NCBI GenBank assembly: GCA_002862435.1
Contig: PKDC01000052.1
Coordinates: 41,997 to 105,996 of the forward strand
Origin: Pseudomonadota bacterium
GTDB taxonomy: Bacteria; Pseudomonadota; Gammaproteobacteria; UBA5335
DNA length: 64,000 nucleotides
Direction: 5' to 3'
The notes under the pieces are model-generated. The model did no database searches. It saw only the letters and a list, made by a program, of their open reading frames with translations, and was not told the origin of the DNA. Shown here one piece after another: positions 37,893 to 46,598 of this stretch. How positions within the stretch are numbered: position 1 is the stretch's first letter; each line of letters starts with the position of its first letter. Made by a program: the position numbers and the translations under genes.

Positions 37893-38906
37893 ATGGAGAC
37901 AGCGCCGAGCCAACAATCCATTGCTGTGCTGGGGGCGGGATCCTGGGGAACCGCCCTGGCCATCCACCTGGCGCGGGCGGGGCACCGCATCACCCTGTGG
38001 GCGCATCGCCCCGAGCACGCGGCGCAGCTGATTGCCGCCGGCCACAATGCCCGCTACTTGCCGGATGCCGCCTTCCCCATTGGCCTCTCGGTGCAGTCGG
38101 ATCTTGCCACTGCGGTTGCCGGAATCAACACGATATTGGTTGTGGTCCCCAGCCATGCCCTGCGCGGTGTGCTGACCATCCTGAAGCCGTTCATTGCGCC
38201 GGGCACGCGCATCATCTGGGCCACCAAGGGACTGGAACTGGAAACGGCCTGCCTGCCCCATCAAGTCGTTGAGGAAACCCTGGGGACGTGCTCCATGGCC
38301 GTCCTTTCGGGCCCCACCTTTGCACGTGAGGTGGCGGCGGGGCTGCCCGCAGCCGTGGCGGTGGCTGCCCGCGATCAGCATTTTGCCCGCGAGGTGGCCG
38401 AGTTGTTCCACAACGGCCGGTTTCGCGCCTATACCAGCCCCGACCTGATCGGGGTGGAGGTGGGGGGGGCGGTCAAGAATGTTCTGGCCATCGCTACCGG
38501 CGCCGCCGATGGGCTGCATTTTGGTGCCAACAGCCGGGCTGCGCTGATCACCCGAGGGCTGGCCGAGGTGATGCGCTTGGGGTTGGCCTTGGGCGGACAG
38601 GCCGCCACGTTCATGGGGCTGGCCGGACTGGGCGATCTGGTGCTCACCTGCACCGATGACCAGTCCCGCAATCGCCGCATGGGTCTGGCCCTGGCACGCG
38701 GGCTCACCAGCGAGCAAGCCCACCAGGAGATCGGTCAGGTGGTGGAAGGGGTGCAAGCCGCGTCTGCGGTCTGGACCTTGGCCCAGCGCGAGGGGGTTCG
38801 TATGCCCATCACTGAACAGGTTTACCGGATCCTGTATGAAGGGCTGAGCCCGCTGGCGGCGGTGGAGGCGCTCACCCAAGGATCAGCCAAGCCCGAATTC
38901 CTGTAG
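37893..38906 (+). CDS. gpsA: Glycerol-3-phosphate dehydrogenase [NAD(P)+] GpsA
   Basis: 337-residue biosynthetic sn-glycerol-3-phosphate dehydrogenase that supplies the glycerol backbone of phospholipids. NAD(P)-binding AVLGAGSWGTALAIHLA at the N-terminus, IIWATKGLE, AVLSGPTFAREVAAG, and the catalytic VGGAVKNVLAIATG (Lys) and NSRAALITRGL blocks match. Last gene of the rhodanese-grxC-secB-gpsA run; about 110 bases without feature precede the convergent trmL end. Confidence 0.96.
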   Translation: METAPSQQSIAVLGAGSWGTALAIHLARAGHRITLWAHRPEHAAQLIAAGHNARYLPDAAFPIGLSVQSDLATAVAGINTILVVVPSHALRGVLTILKPFIAPGTRIIWATKGLELETACLPHQVVEETLGTCSMAVLSGPTFAREVAAGLPAAVAVAARDQHFAREVAELFHNGRFRAYTSPDLIGVEVGGAVKNVLAIATGAADGLHFGANSRAALITRGLAEVMRLGLALGGQAATFMGLAGLGDLVLTCTDDQSRNRRMGLALARGLTSEQAHQEIGQVVEGVQAASAVWTLAQREGVRMPITEQVYRILYEGLSPLAAVEALTQGSAKPEFL

Positions 38907-39015
38907 GCGCAGCCAGCAGCGAACGGACAGGCTTCGATGAGCAAGCAAGCACTGGCGGGCGCGAGTGCGGTTTCCGGAGAGAGAAGCTTGGACATCGCCA
39001 TCGCCTCCTGAAAGC

Positions 39016-39525
39016 TTATTGCGCGCCGGGAAAGCCGAGCTGGCGCCAGGCCTCGAACACGCTGACGGCCACCGCATTCGACAGATTCAGGCTGCGATTG
39101 CCGGGCTGCATAGGCAGCCGCAGGATGTGCGCTGGCGGCAAGCTGTCCAGCACGACCTCCGGCAGGCCGCGGGTCTCGGGACCGAATAGCAGGGCATCGC
39201 CCGGCGCGAAGCGGGCCGCAAACAGGCTGGTGGTGCCACGGGTGGACAGGGCGAAGACTCGTGCAGGCCGCGCCGTGTCGAGACAGGCGGCCAGATCCGG
39301 ATGCTCCGCGATGCGCGCGAATTCACGGTAGTCGAGCCCCGCCCGTCGCAATCGCGCCTCGTCCAGCGTGAAACCCAGCGGATGAATCAGATGCAGGCGC
39401 GCCCCGGTATTGGCGCACAAACGGATTACATTGCCGGTGTTGGGCGGAATCTCGGGCTGGTAGAGGATGACATGCAGCCCCGGTTGCTCTGAGGTATTTG
39501 CCGAGCTTGATAAGATAGCGGTCAC
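39016..39525 (-). CDS. trmL: tRNA (cytidine(34)-2'-O)-methyltransferase TrmL
   Basis: SPOUT-class methyltransferase that 2'-O-methylates the wobble base of tRNA-Leu isoacceptors. PEIPPNTGNVIRLCANTG, IHPLGF, LLFGPETRGLP and NRSLNLSNAVAV (the knot) are all present. No ATG exists at the expected position: homologues begin right before the LHVILYQPEIPP segment, where the codon is CTG (39475-39477). The next legal start is a GTG at 39523-39525, giving a 16-residue extension, and I use it provisionally. The pyrD gene diverges 39 bases further on. Confidence 0.9.
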   Translation of the reverse strand: MTAILSSSANTSEQPGLHVILYQPEIPPNTGNVIRLCANTGARLHLIHPLGFTLDEARLRRAGLDYREFARIAEHPDLAACLDTARPARVFALSTRGTTSLFAARFAPGDALLFGPETRGLPEVVLDSLPPAHILRLPMQPGNRSLNLSNAVAVSVFEAWRQLGFPGAQ

Positions 39526-39564
39526 GCCCGCGTCCCGCGTTGCTGTTTTGGTTGAGGAAAACTG

Positions 39565-40539
39565 ATGCCCCCCCCCTGCCCCGATGATCCGTTGCGCATC
39601 CGCTTCTGCGGACTGGATTTCGCCAACCCGGTGGTGCTGCTGTCGGGCTGTGTGGGGTTTGGCGAAGAGTACACGCGGGTGGCGGGATTCTCCAACCGGG
39701 ATGTGGGGGCGATCTGCCTGAAGGGGACCACCGCGACGGCGCGGTTGGGCAATGCGCCGCATCGCATCTGGGAAACGACGGGGGGCATGCTCAATGCCAT
39801 CGGCTTGCAGAATCCGGGCGTGGAAGCGGTGGTACGGGATATCCTGCCCACACTGGATTTCTCCGAAACGCGGTTTATCGCCAATGTTTCCGGATCGACG
39901 TTGGAGGAGTACGCCGAGGTGACCCGGCGCTTCGACGACTCTCCGATCGATGCGATCGAAATCAACATTTCCTGTCCCAATGTGAAGGAAGGCGGGGTCG
40001 CTTTCGGCAATGATCCGGAGATGTCGGCGCGGGTGGTGGCGGCTTGCCGACAACAGACCAGTAAACCGCTCATCACCAAGCTGTCGCCAAACCAGACCGA
40101 CATCCAGGCCAATGCGCGCCGCTGCATCGAGGCGGGTAGCGATGCCTTTGCCGTCATCAACACCCTGCAGGGGATGGCGGTGGACCTGCGCACGCGCCGG
40201 GCGATCCTGGGCAATGTCCAGGGCGGTCTGTCGGGGCCGGCCATCAAGCCCATCGCCCTGCTCAAGGTTTATCAGGTTGCCCAGATTGCCCGGCCCCATG
40301 GCATTCCCATCATCGGACAGGGCGGTATTACCAGCGCGGAGGATGCCCTGGAATTTCTCATCGCCGGCGCCAGCGCCGTGGGAGTGGGGACTGCGCTGTT
40401 CTATGACCCGCTCATCGTGCCGCGGATTACCGCAGGCATCCGCGCCTACCTCGACGCGCAGGGCATGCGCCATGTCGGGGAGCTGGTCGGAAGTATCCAA
40501 GCCCTATCCGGCACGCCCGGTGCCCCACATTGCCCTTGA
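39565..40539 (+). CDS. pyrD: Dihydroorotate dehydrogenase, class 1B-like
   Basis: 324-residue FMN enzyme of pyrimidine synthesis. FCGLDFANPVVLLSGC, the catalytic-loop cysteine in EINISCPNVKEGGVAFG, the lysine in LITKLSPNQTD, FAVINTLQGMAVD and the FMN phosphate site GQGGITSAEDALEFLIAGASAVGVGTALF fit class 1 (soluble) enzymes, and the cysteine base plus GMAVD place it near class 1B. Class 1B normally works with the iron-sulfur flavoprotein PyrK; no pyrK is adjacent. Most gammaproteobacteria instead use a membrane class 2 enzyme with a catalytic serine. The ATG at 39565 is the only reasonable start. Confidence 0.87.
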   Translation: MPPPCPDDPLRIRFCGLDFANPVVLLSGCVGFGEEYTRVAGFSNRDVGAICLKGTTATARLGNAPHRIWETTGGMLNAIGLQNPGVEAVVRDILPTLDFSETRFIANVSGSTLEEYAEVTRRFDDSPIDAIEINISCPNVKEGGVAFGNDPEMSARVVAACRQQTSKPLITKLSPNQTDIQANARRCIEAGSDAFAVINTLQGMAVDLRTRRAILGNVQGGLSGPAIKPIALLKVYQVAQIARPHGIPIIGQGGITSAEDALEFLIAGASAVGVGTALFYDPLIVPRITAGIRAYLDAQGMRHVGELVGSIQALSGTPGAPHCP

Positions 40540-40730
40540 AATTTTTAATGTATTGCAACATGAATGGGTGCATACTAGCGGCGCCGGTTCGCCTTAAGCG
40601 CTTCGGTGACGTTGCTGCGCAGGTTTTCCGGCGCCGCGATTGTTCGGTGTGGTCGCAATCCAAGCTCGGATTCGCGCCACGGTCGCAGGTGGCCATCAGG
40701 TCCCTGATCCTTTTGTTTAGGAATTTGTTT

Positions 40731-41054
40731 ATGCCCAAGTCCATTTATGTCGGTAACCTGCCTTTCAATGCTACCGAGGATGAAGTCCGCAGCTTGTTCG
40801 AAGCCCACGGCAATGTCCTTTCCGTCAAACTGATCTCGGACCGGGAAACCGGCCGTCCGCGCGGCTTTGCCTTCGTGGAAATGGATTCGTCCGATGCCGC
40901 AGCTGCCATCAGTGCCTTGGATGGCGCCGATATGAATGGCCGTAGCCTGCGGGTCAATGAAGCCATGGATCGGGGCGCTGGCCCCGGTGGTGGCGGTGGT
41001 CCTGGTGGTCCCGGCGGTCCCCGTCGCGGTCCCGGCGGTCCCCGTCGCTTCTGA
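40731..41054 (+). CDS. Glycine-rich RRM RNA-binding protein
   Basis: 107-residue protein with one RNA recognition motif (residues 3-80): RNP2 IYVGNLP and RNP1 RGFAFVEM are intact. The tail (84-107) is repeats of GGPGG/RRGPGGPRR. Similar small RRM proteins in cyanobacteria and proteobacteria are often cold-induced. The ATG at 40731 starts MPKSIYVGNLPF. About 190 bases of leader separate it from pyrD with no ORF, suggesting its own promoter and a long 5'UTR. A strong terminator follows. Confidence 0.92.
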   Translation: MPKSIYVGNLPFNATEDEVRSLFEAHGNVLSVKLISDRETGRPRGFAFVEMDSSDAAAAISALDGADMNGRSLRVNEAMDRGAGPGGGGGPGGPGGPRRGPGGPRRF

Positions 41055-41104
41055 TCCATTGGCGATCCCGTAAGGATCGCAGTTCGACCCAAACGTCGAA
41101 CTTG

Positions 41105-41136
41105 AAAAAGGCCGGTTTCGCAACCGGCCTTTTTTT
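41105..41136. terminator. Bidirectional intrinsic terminator
   Basis: AAAAAGGCCGGTT, loop TCGC, AACCGGCCTTTTT: a GC stem flanked by an A-run and a T-run, so it can serve both the RRM gene (plus) and the secreted-protein gene (minus), whose stops lie 50 and 24 bases away. Confidence 0.88.
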
Positions 41137-41159
41137 ATCGCTGCGTGGAGGTGAAGCCC

Positions 41160-42443
41160 TTAAAGAGCATTCACCTGCGGCTTGATGGGAGACTTGATCT
41201 GCTTGATGGCAGCGGTAGGGTCCTTGCCCTGCCACAACCCATCACCGAAGAACAGCTTGACGATCAGGTCCAGATCCGTACCCGTGGGAATCTTGGTCGC
41301 ACTCCAGCCCACCTGGGGATGGCTGCCCTTGAAACGCTCGGGCTCATCGGCGTCATCACCATTGCCAGCATCCTTGTACAAGCCATCCAGCTCGACCTGA
41401 ATGCCCGGAGTGACGGCAAAAAAGGCGGCAATGTCAAAGCCATCGGGATGCGAGCCACTTACCCAGTTGTCCTTCAGGCTGACCTTGAGGGGGCCGGGCG
41501 CCTTCTTGCCCGACACGATGGGCTCGCTGGTCAGCGCTGAGCGCACCATGGCACCGTCCAGCTCGTTGAAATCAAGCGAGATTTCAATCGCCAGATCGCT
41601 CAGGGCGGACGCCGCCGACGGGATGGTGGCCAGAACCGGCACTTCAAACGAATTGGCCGAAGAGACAAAATCAGCCGCTGCGGACAGGAGCTGAATCCCC
41701 AGGATGGAGATGGATGCATCGGCCTCGACGATGCTGCGCACCGGCCCGTTCTTTACCGCGATGACTTTGTTGGGAACCATGTTGTTGTTGATCGTGGCCT
41801 TGATGAAACCGAGCTTGGCCTTGACCCGCAGTTTCATGGTGTCGAGGATGTTGCGATCCTGCTTGAAGGTCTTGACCTTCATATCGCTCCAGTTGAGCGG
41901 CTTGCCGGGATCCATCTGCAGGCTCCAGTTCTCGGTCTTGATCAGGCCGGTCTTCTGATCGTAGTGGGCATAGACCTTGTCGCTGCGTTGTGCATTGCCC
42001 TGCACCACATAGGCATAGCCAGTGGTGCCGCCGTCAGCCAGCTTGATCTCGGAAACCACCTTGCCTGCTGCGGCGAGCGCCTCCGGGCTTGCCTTGGAGC
42101 CCGTGTCCTTCAGCATGAAGACCAGCTCGTCCTTGTCGTCGAGCTTGCCTTCCGTGCCGTTGATCTTGAGCTTGCCGCCCGGAACGAAGGGAAAGCCACG
42201 CTCGTTCATATCGTCGAACTGGAACGGGATCGCGGCCAGCTTGTCGCCAGAGACTGCCATGACGGAGTAGTCGCTGAACGACTGTCCTTTGAGGGCGCTC
42301 AACTCGCTACCCTTGAGGTTCACCACCTCCATGGCACGCGCTGCGCTCAACTCGCCCTCGGGGGCGGCCTGCGCCAGGCCTGAACAGGCCAGGACGCCCA
42401 ACCCTGCCAAGGCACCCCGTGTCATATATCTAGATTTCTGCAT
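41160..42443 (-). CDS. Secreted protein of unknown function (427 aa)
   Basis: I do not recognise this protein. It has a clean signal peptide (MTRGALAGLGVLACSGLAQAAPEG, cleavage near AQA-AP) and no TM helix afterwards. The mature part is rich in lysine and aspartate; notable blocks are YSVMAVSGDKLAAIPFQFDDMNERG, DKDELVFMLKDTGSKA, GGTTGYAYVVQGNA, KVYAHYDQKTGLIKTENW and FKQDRNILDTMKLRVKAKLG. The FQFDDM and DELVF segments hint at a periplasmic beta-sandwich or calcium-binding fold, but this is a guess. A GAGGAGG lies 11 bases before the ATG at 42443. Only gene between a terminator and a two-component system. Confidence 0.75.
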   Translation of the reverse strand: MQKSRYMTRGALAGLGVLACSGLAQAAPEGELSAARAMEVVNLKGSELSALKGQSFSDYSVMAVSGDKLAAIPFQFDDMNERGFPFVPGGKLKINGTEGKLDDKDELVFMLKDTGSKASPEALAAAGKVVSEIKLADGGTTGYAYVVQGNAQRSDKVYAHYDQKTGLIKTENWSLQMDPGKPLNWSDMKVKTFKQDRNILDTMKLRVKAKLGFIKATINNNMVPNKVIAVKNGPVRSIVEADASISILGIQLLSAAADFVSSANSFEVPVLATIPSAASALSDLAIEISLDFNELDGAMVRSALTSEPIVSGKKAPGPLKVSLKDNWVSGSHPDGFDIAAFFAVTPGIQVELDGLYKDAGNGDDADEPERFKGSHPQVGWSATKIPTGTDLDLIVKLFFGDGLWQGKDPTAAIKQIKSPIKPQVNAL

Positions 42444-42699
42444 AACGAACTATTCCTCCTCAATCCATTGAAAAAACGACTTGCTTTCTTATTTCCGTTT
42501 GAAAAATCGCTCCCACCTCGACCTTCGCCCGGCCTTGCGATGGATGCACCGCAGCGGCCGGATCGCTTGGGCCCACTCCATTCTAACGAAATCATGTCTC
42601 AAACGCCGCCGCTGGCCTTTGTCACGCCGGGATGAGAGCACCTGTTCGGGATTTTCACCCCCAGGCCGTCGCCACGCTCGCGCAGGGTATCATAAGAAA

Positions 42700-43365
42700 A
42701 TGCGACTTTTGATCATCGAAGACGACTTGGATTTGGGGGAGACGCTGGCAAGCGCTTTGCGCCATGCCGGGCATCAGGTGGGCTGGGCGCGCTCGGCAGC
42801 GGACGCTCAAGTCTTGCTGCGCGATGAGATTTACGACGTGCTCCTGCTGGATCTGGGGCTGCCGGGCGAGGACGGATTGGATTATCTGCGGCGACTGCGC
42901 AAGGAGGGATATACGGAGGCGATCTTGATCCTGACGGCACGGGATGCCGTGGAGGATCGGGTCCAGGGCCTGGATGCCGGAGGCGATGATTACCTGGTCA
43001 AACCGTTTTCTATCGAAGAATTGTCTGCCCGGCTACGCGCCCTGCAGCGTCGTCGGCAGGGCCGGCGTCAGGAGCAATTGGTCCATGGCCCCCTGATCAT
43101 GGATCCAGCCTCGATGCAGGTCACCCAGGACAACCGCCCCGTCGACCTCAGTCGGCGTGAATTTGCCTTGCTGCAGGCTTTGCTGACCCACTGCGGACGG
43201 GTCATGTCGCGCGCGCAGTTGGAGGAAGCGCTCTATGGTTGGGGGCAGGATATCGAGAGCAATACCATCGAGGTCCACATCCATCATTTGCGGCGCAAGC
43301 TGTATCCCAAGCTCATTCGGACCATCCGCGGAGTGGGCTATCTGATCGAGCGCATCCCCGCGTGA
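42700..43365 (+). CDS. OmpR/PhoB-family response regulator (QseB/PmrA-like)
   Basis: 221 residues. The receiver domain has LLIIEDDLDLG, the phosphoacceptor Asp in DVLLLDLGLPGEDG, T in ILTARD and K in YLVKPFSIEELSAR. The C-terminal winged helix reads LSRREFALLQALLTHCGRVMSRAQLEEALYGW and EVHIHHLRRKL, ending IRTIRGVGYLIE. Its stop overlaps the kinase start (GTGA), so the pair is translationally coupled. QseB/PmrA-type regulators respond to metal ions or envelope stress in other species; the signal here is unknown. No target site is visible in the 256-base gap upstream. Confidence 0.93.
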   Translation: MRLLIIEDDLDLGETLASALRHAGHQVGWARSAADAQVLLRDEIYDVLLLDLGLPGEDGLDYLRRLRKEGYTEAILILTARDAVEDRVQGLDAGGDDYLVKPFSIEELSARLRALQRRRQGRRQEQLVHGPLIMDPASMQVTQDNRPVDLSRREFALLQALLTHCGRVMSRAQLEEALYGWGQDIESNTIEVHIHHLRRKLYPKLIRTIRGVGYLIERIPA

Positions 43366-44720
43366 GAAGCATTCGCTTGCAGTTGCTGGTGGGATTGCTG
43401 GTGGCGATCATGGGATTGGCGCTGCTCGAAGCCGCGTGGAGCTACCGCGACACCTACCACGAAACCGAAGAAATCTTCGACGCCCATCTGGCGCAATACG
43501 CGCGCATCATCCACAACCTCCTGGCCAATCAGATTCCTGAACCACCGGCGCTTCCCTTGGTCTGGCCGTTGCCCTTTGAGGCTGATGAGTATGGCCATCC
43601 CTATGAACGCAAGCTCAATTTCCAGGTGTGGCATGGCGAAATTTTGCTGGCCTATTCCGCAGCGGCGCCGCCGGATCGTTCCTACGCGCCCTTGAGCCCC
43701 GGGTATAGCACGATCCGCCTGGGATCCGATTCGTGGCGCGTATTCAATCTGCCGGATCCGGATCACGGCCTGATGATCCAGGTTGCCGAGCGGGGGGATG
43801 TGCGGGGTGAGATGGCCGAACTGATTGCCCGGCGCACCCTCAGCAAAAGCCTGACCCTGATCCCGCTGATCGCCTTGCTCATCGTCTGGCTGGTGGGGCG
43901 CGGGCTCGCGCCGCTCGGCGCCCTGGACCGTGAGATTGCCGGGCGCAGCGCCCGTCGGCTGCATCCGTTGTCCCTGGGGGCCTTGCCAACGGAATTGCAG
44001 CCCATCGTGGCCACGATCAACGATCTGATGGCACGCCTGGAGCAGGCGCTGGCGCAGGAGCGGCGCTTTACCAGCGATGCGGCCCACGAACTGCGCACAC
44101 CGCTTGGCCTGGTACGTCTGCAGGTCGAGGCATTAAACCGCGCGGCAACGGCGGCGGAACGCGAGGAGGCCCAAGCCCAATTGCTCCATGGAGTTGATCG
44201 ACTGTCGCGCACGGTGACTCAGATGTTGCAACTGGCGCGTCTGGAGCAGGCCCCTGGCGCCTTGCCGCTGAGCACGTTCGACCTGAAAGCGGCCGTGGTT
44301 GCACAGATCGCAGAGTTGGCTCCCATCGCATTGGAAAAAAACCAGGAGCTGGGGCTGGATGGGCCGGATGGCCCTTGTCTCTTGCAAGGGCAGGCTGAAG
44401 CGTTGGCGGTCATGCTGCGCAATCTGTTGGACAACGCCATCCGCTACACGCCCCAAGGCGGGCGCATCGATGTGTCGATTCAGGACGACGGGCCGTATTG
44501 GCTGTTGGTCATCGAGGACAATGGACCCGGCATTCCCGAGGGCTTGCGCCAGCGGGTCTGGGAACGGTTTTTCCGGCCGCCGGGACTGGACGAGCCGGGC
44601 TCGGGCCTGGGGCTGTCCATTGTGCGTCAGGTGCTGGATCTGCATCGCGGCAAAGCATCGCTGGCCACGGGTGCCGATGGGCAGGGACTGCGGGTGGAGA
44701 TCCGGCTGCCCCGGGCCTGA
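43362..44720 (+). CDS. Sensor histidine kinase (QseC/PmrB-like)
   Basis: 452-residue membrane kinase partnered with the preceding regulator. TM1 is near residues 6-24 (LQLLVGLLVAIMGLALLEA), a periplasmic sensor of ~130 residues follows, and TM2 is near 165-180 (SLTLIPLIALLIVWLVGRG), then a short HAMP-like region, the H-box FTSDAAHELRTPLGLV, N-box LLDNAIRYTPQGG, G1 VIEDNGPGIPEG and G2 GSGLGLSIVRQ. The start is a GTG overlapping the regulator stop. The 150-residue periplasmic loop with YHETEEIFDAHLAQYARII is typical of the QseC-type double sensor. Confidence 0.93.
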   Translation: MRSIRLQLLVGLLVAIMGLALLEAAWSYRDTYHETEEIFDAHLAQYARIIHNLLANQIPEPPALPLVWPLPFEADEYGHPYERKLNFQVWHGEILLAYSAAAPPDRSYAPLSPGYSTIRLGSDSWRVFNLPDPDHGLMIQVAERGDVRGEMAELIARRTLSKSLTLIPLIALLIVWLVGRGLAPLGALDREIAGRSARRLHPLSLGALPTELQPIVATINDLMARLEQALAQERRFTSDAAHELRTPLGLVRLQVEALNRAATAAEREEAQAQLLHGVDRLSRTVTQMLQLARLEQAPGALPLSTFDLKAAVVAQIAELAPIALEKNQELGLDGPDGPCLLQGQAEALAVMLRNLLDNAIRYTPQGGRIDVSIQDDGPYWLLVIEDNGPGIPEGLRQRVWERFFRPPGLDEPGSGLGLSIVRQVLDLHRGKASLATGADGQGLRVEIRLPRA

Positions 44721-44790
44721 GCGCCGGGGCAGAGGATTGATTCAGGACGTTGATTAAGGCGAAAGAGCGGTCTGCTGGGCCAGCAGCGCT

Positions 44791-46104
44791 TCAGGGCACG
44801 CGGCGCGGTTTTGCTGGCGCCCGGTTGCCGGTGGCGGCAGGTCGGGCCATCCGGTTCCCGTCGACGCCTTCACGGCGATTCCCGTGCAAACCTTCTGAAC
44901 GACCACCGCCGAAATGACGGCCATCGCCGGCAGGACGCGGCGCAGCGGGACGGTGCACGGTCTCGCCAGCCAAAGGCGCCGAACCCGGCTCGAAGCCAGC
45001 GATCGCCGCTGCCGGGATGTCGCGCCGCAGCAGGCGCTGGATGTCCTTGAGCAAGGGCCGTTCTTCTGCGCTGACCAGCGAGATCGCCTCGCCGCTGCTC
45101 CCCGCCCGGCCCGTGCGGCCGATGCGATGCACGTAATCCTCCGGCACATTGGGCAGCTCGTGATTGATCACGTAAGGCAATTGGTCGATGTCGATGCCGC
45201 GCGCGGCAATGTCGGTGGCCACCAACAGGCGCACCTTGCCGGTCTTGAAGTCGGACAGGGCCTTGGTGCGCGCGCTCTGGGACTTGTTGCCATGAATGGC
45301 GGCGGTGTTGATGCCGACATCGGCAAGTTGCTCGGCCAGGCGGTTGGCGCCATGTTTGGTGCGGGTGAACACCAATACCTGATGCCAGTCGCCGGTGGTA
45401 ACCAGATGCGCGATCAGCGCCGTCTTGCGCGACTTGTCGACCGGATGCACGCGCTGGGTAATCTGCGCGGCCGTCGTGTTGCGCGGGGCAACTTCCACCG
45501 TGGCGGGATTGCGCAGCAGGGTTTCCGCCAGGGCGCGGATCTCCGGGTTGAAGGTGGCTGAGAACAACAGCGTCTGGCGTTGTTTGGGCAGCACGGCGAT
45601 CAGGCGGCGAATGTCCCGGATGAAGCCCATGTCGAGCATGCGATCGGCCTCGTCCAGCACCAGCGTCTCGATGCCGGACAGGTCCACGGTACGCTGCTGC
45701 AAATGATCCAGCAGGCGTCCCGGCGTGGCAACGATGAGATCAACGCCGCGCCGCAGCTTCTCGATCTGGGGATAAATCCCCACGCCGCCAAAGATTACCG
45801 CCGAGCGCTGGTGCAGATGGCGGCCATAGGCCTGCACCGAATCGGCCACCTGCGCCGCCAGTTCACGGGTCGGCACCAGGATCAGGGCGCGCGGCGGGAT
45901 GGCCCGTCCGGCCGCCAGTTTTTGCAGGATCGGCAGCACGAATGCCGCGGTTTTGCCGGTGCCGGTCTGGGCTGCCGCGAGCAAGTCGCGACCTTCGAGC
46001 ACCAGCGGGATGGCCTGCAACTGGATGGGCGTAGGGGTGGTGTAGCCTTCGTCGGATAAGGCGCGCAGCAACTCGGGGGCAAGCCCCAGGGACGTGAAAC
46101 TCAT
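44791..46104 (-). CDS. rhlE: DEAD-box RNA helicase RhlE
   Basis: 437-residue ATP-dependent RNA helicase. Q motif [14 protein letters not shown] with [10 protein letters not shown], Walker [18 protein letters not shown] in [17 protein letters not shown] in LLFSATFN, and [15 protein letters not shown] (motif VI), all in RhlE order. The C-terminal ~60 residues are basic and RG-rich ([21 protein letters not shown]), as in RhlE. The ATG at 46104 has an AGGAG nine bases upstream. The gene has a long upstream gap shared with divergent fbaB. Confidence 0.95.
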   Translation of the reverse strand: MSFTSLGLAPELLRALSDEGYTTPTPIQLQAIPLVLEGRDLLAAAQTGTGKTAAFVLPILQKLAAGRAIPPRALILVPTRELAAQVADSVQAYGRHLHQRSAVIFGGVGIYPQIEKLRRGVDLIVATPGRLLDHLQQRTVDLSGIETLVLDEADRMLDMGFIRDIRRLIAVLPKQRQTLLFSATFNPEIRALAETLLRNPATVEVAPRNTTAAQITQRVHPVDKSRKTALIAHLVTTGDWHQVLVFTRTKHGANRLAEQLADVGINTAAIHGNKSQSARTKALSDFKTGKVRLLVATDIAARGIDIDQLPYVINHELPNVPEDYVHRIGRTGRAGSSGEAISLVSAEERPLLKDIQRLLRRDIPAAAIAGFEPGSAPLAGETVHRPAAPRPAGDGRHFGGGRSEGLHGNRREGVDGNRMARPAATGNRAPAKPRRVP

Positions 46105-46598
46105 GAAATGAAGCTCCTGAAGCCGCCCCATCGCAGATTGTGCGATGCCGGTTCAGGAGGCAAGGCGGAAAAAAGATTTAAAGCAGGCGCCAAATGGCGT
46201 TGCCGGGTTTGACTCTAGAAGCCCAAGAATTGGGCTATTAGGAGGATGCGCAACCGGCGCGCAACGCCAAACCAGCGCGAATCATATCCGATCTGGATGG
46301 CTTGCGCCACCTTGAGCCCCGTATGGCTTCGCATGCGGGCACCAACCCCGGGAGCCCGCTTGTCAAGAATCTGGGGTGATCGATTTTTTTGTTCGCGACC
46401 GAGGGTGGGTCATCGCAGGCCAAAGGGGATGTTTTTTAGGGATGCCTCTGGATGTTGGCGTTTCAGTCTATTTCCAGAAACCGGATGGGCATTCGTCAGA
46501 CTGTTCGGCGGATGCCGGGCAAGGTAAGATCGATTGACATGCCGTTCCAGCCCGGTTCAAGACCTGCCTGCCCATCCATCTTCAAGGGAGCCGACATC
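46105..46598. other. Gene-free ~490-base gap between rhlE and fbaB
   Basis: No credible protein-coding frame on either strand. It contains a perfect 7-bp-arm hairpin, AGCCCAA-GAA-TTGGGCT (46220-46236), and T-rich patches around 46382-46391 and 46431-46438. It probably holds the promoters of both genes and the leader of rhlE. The fbaB ATG is preceded by AAGGGAG at 46584-46590. I see no riboswitch or small RNA that I can name. Confidence 0.45.

Noticed and set aside
39016-40500. 494-codon open frame on the minus strand through pyrD
   Set aside because: Only the C-terminal part is TrmL; the rest is the antisense shadow of pyrD, whose frame has clear motifs.
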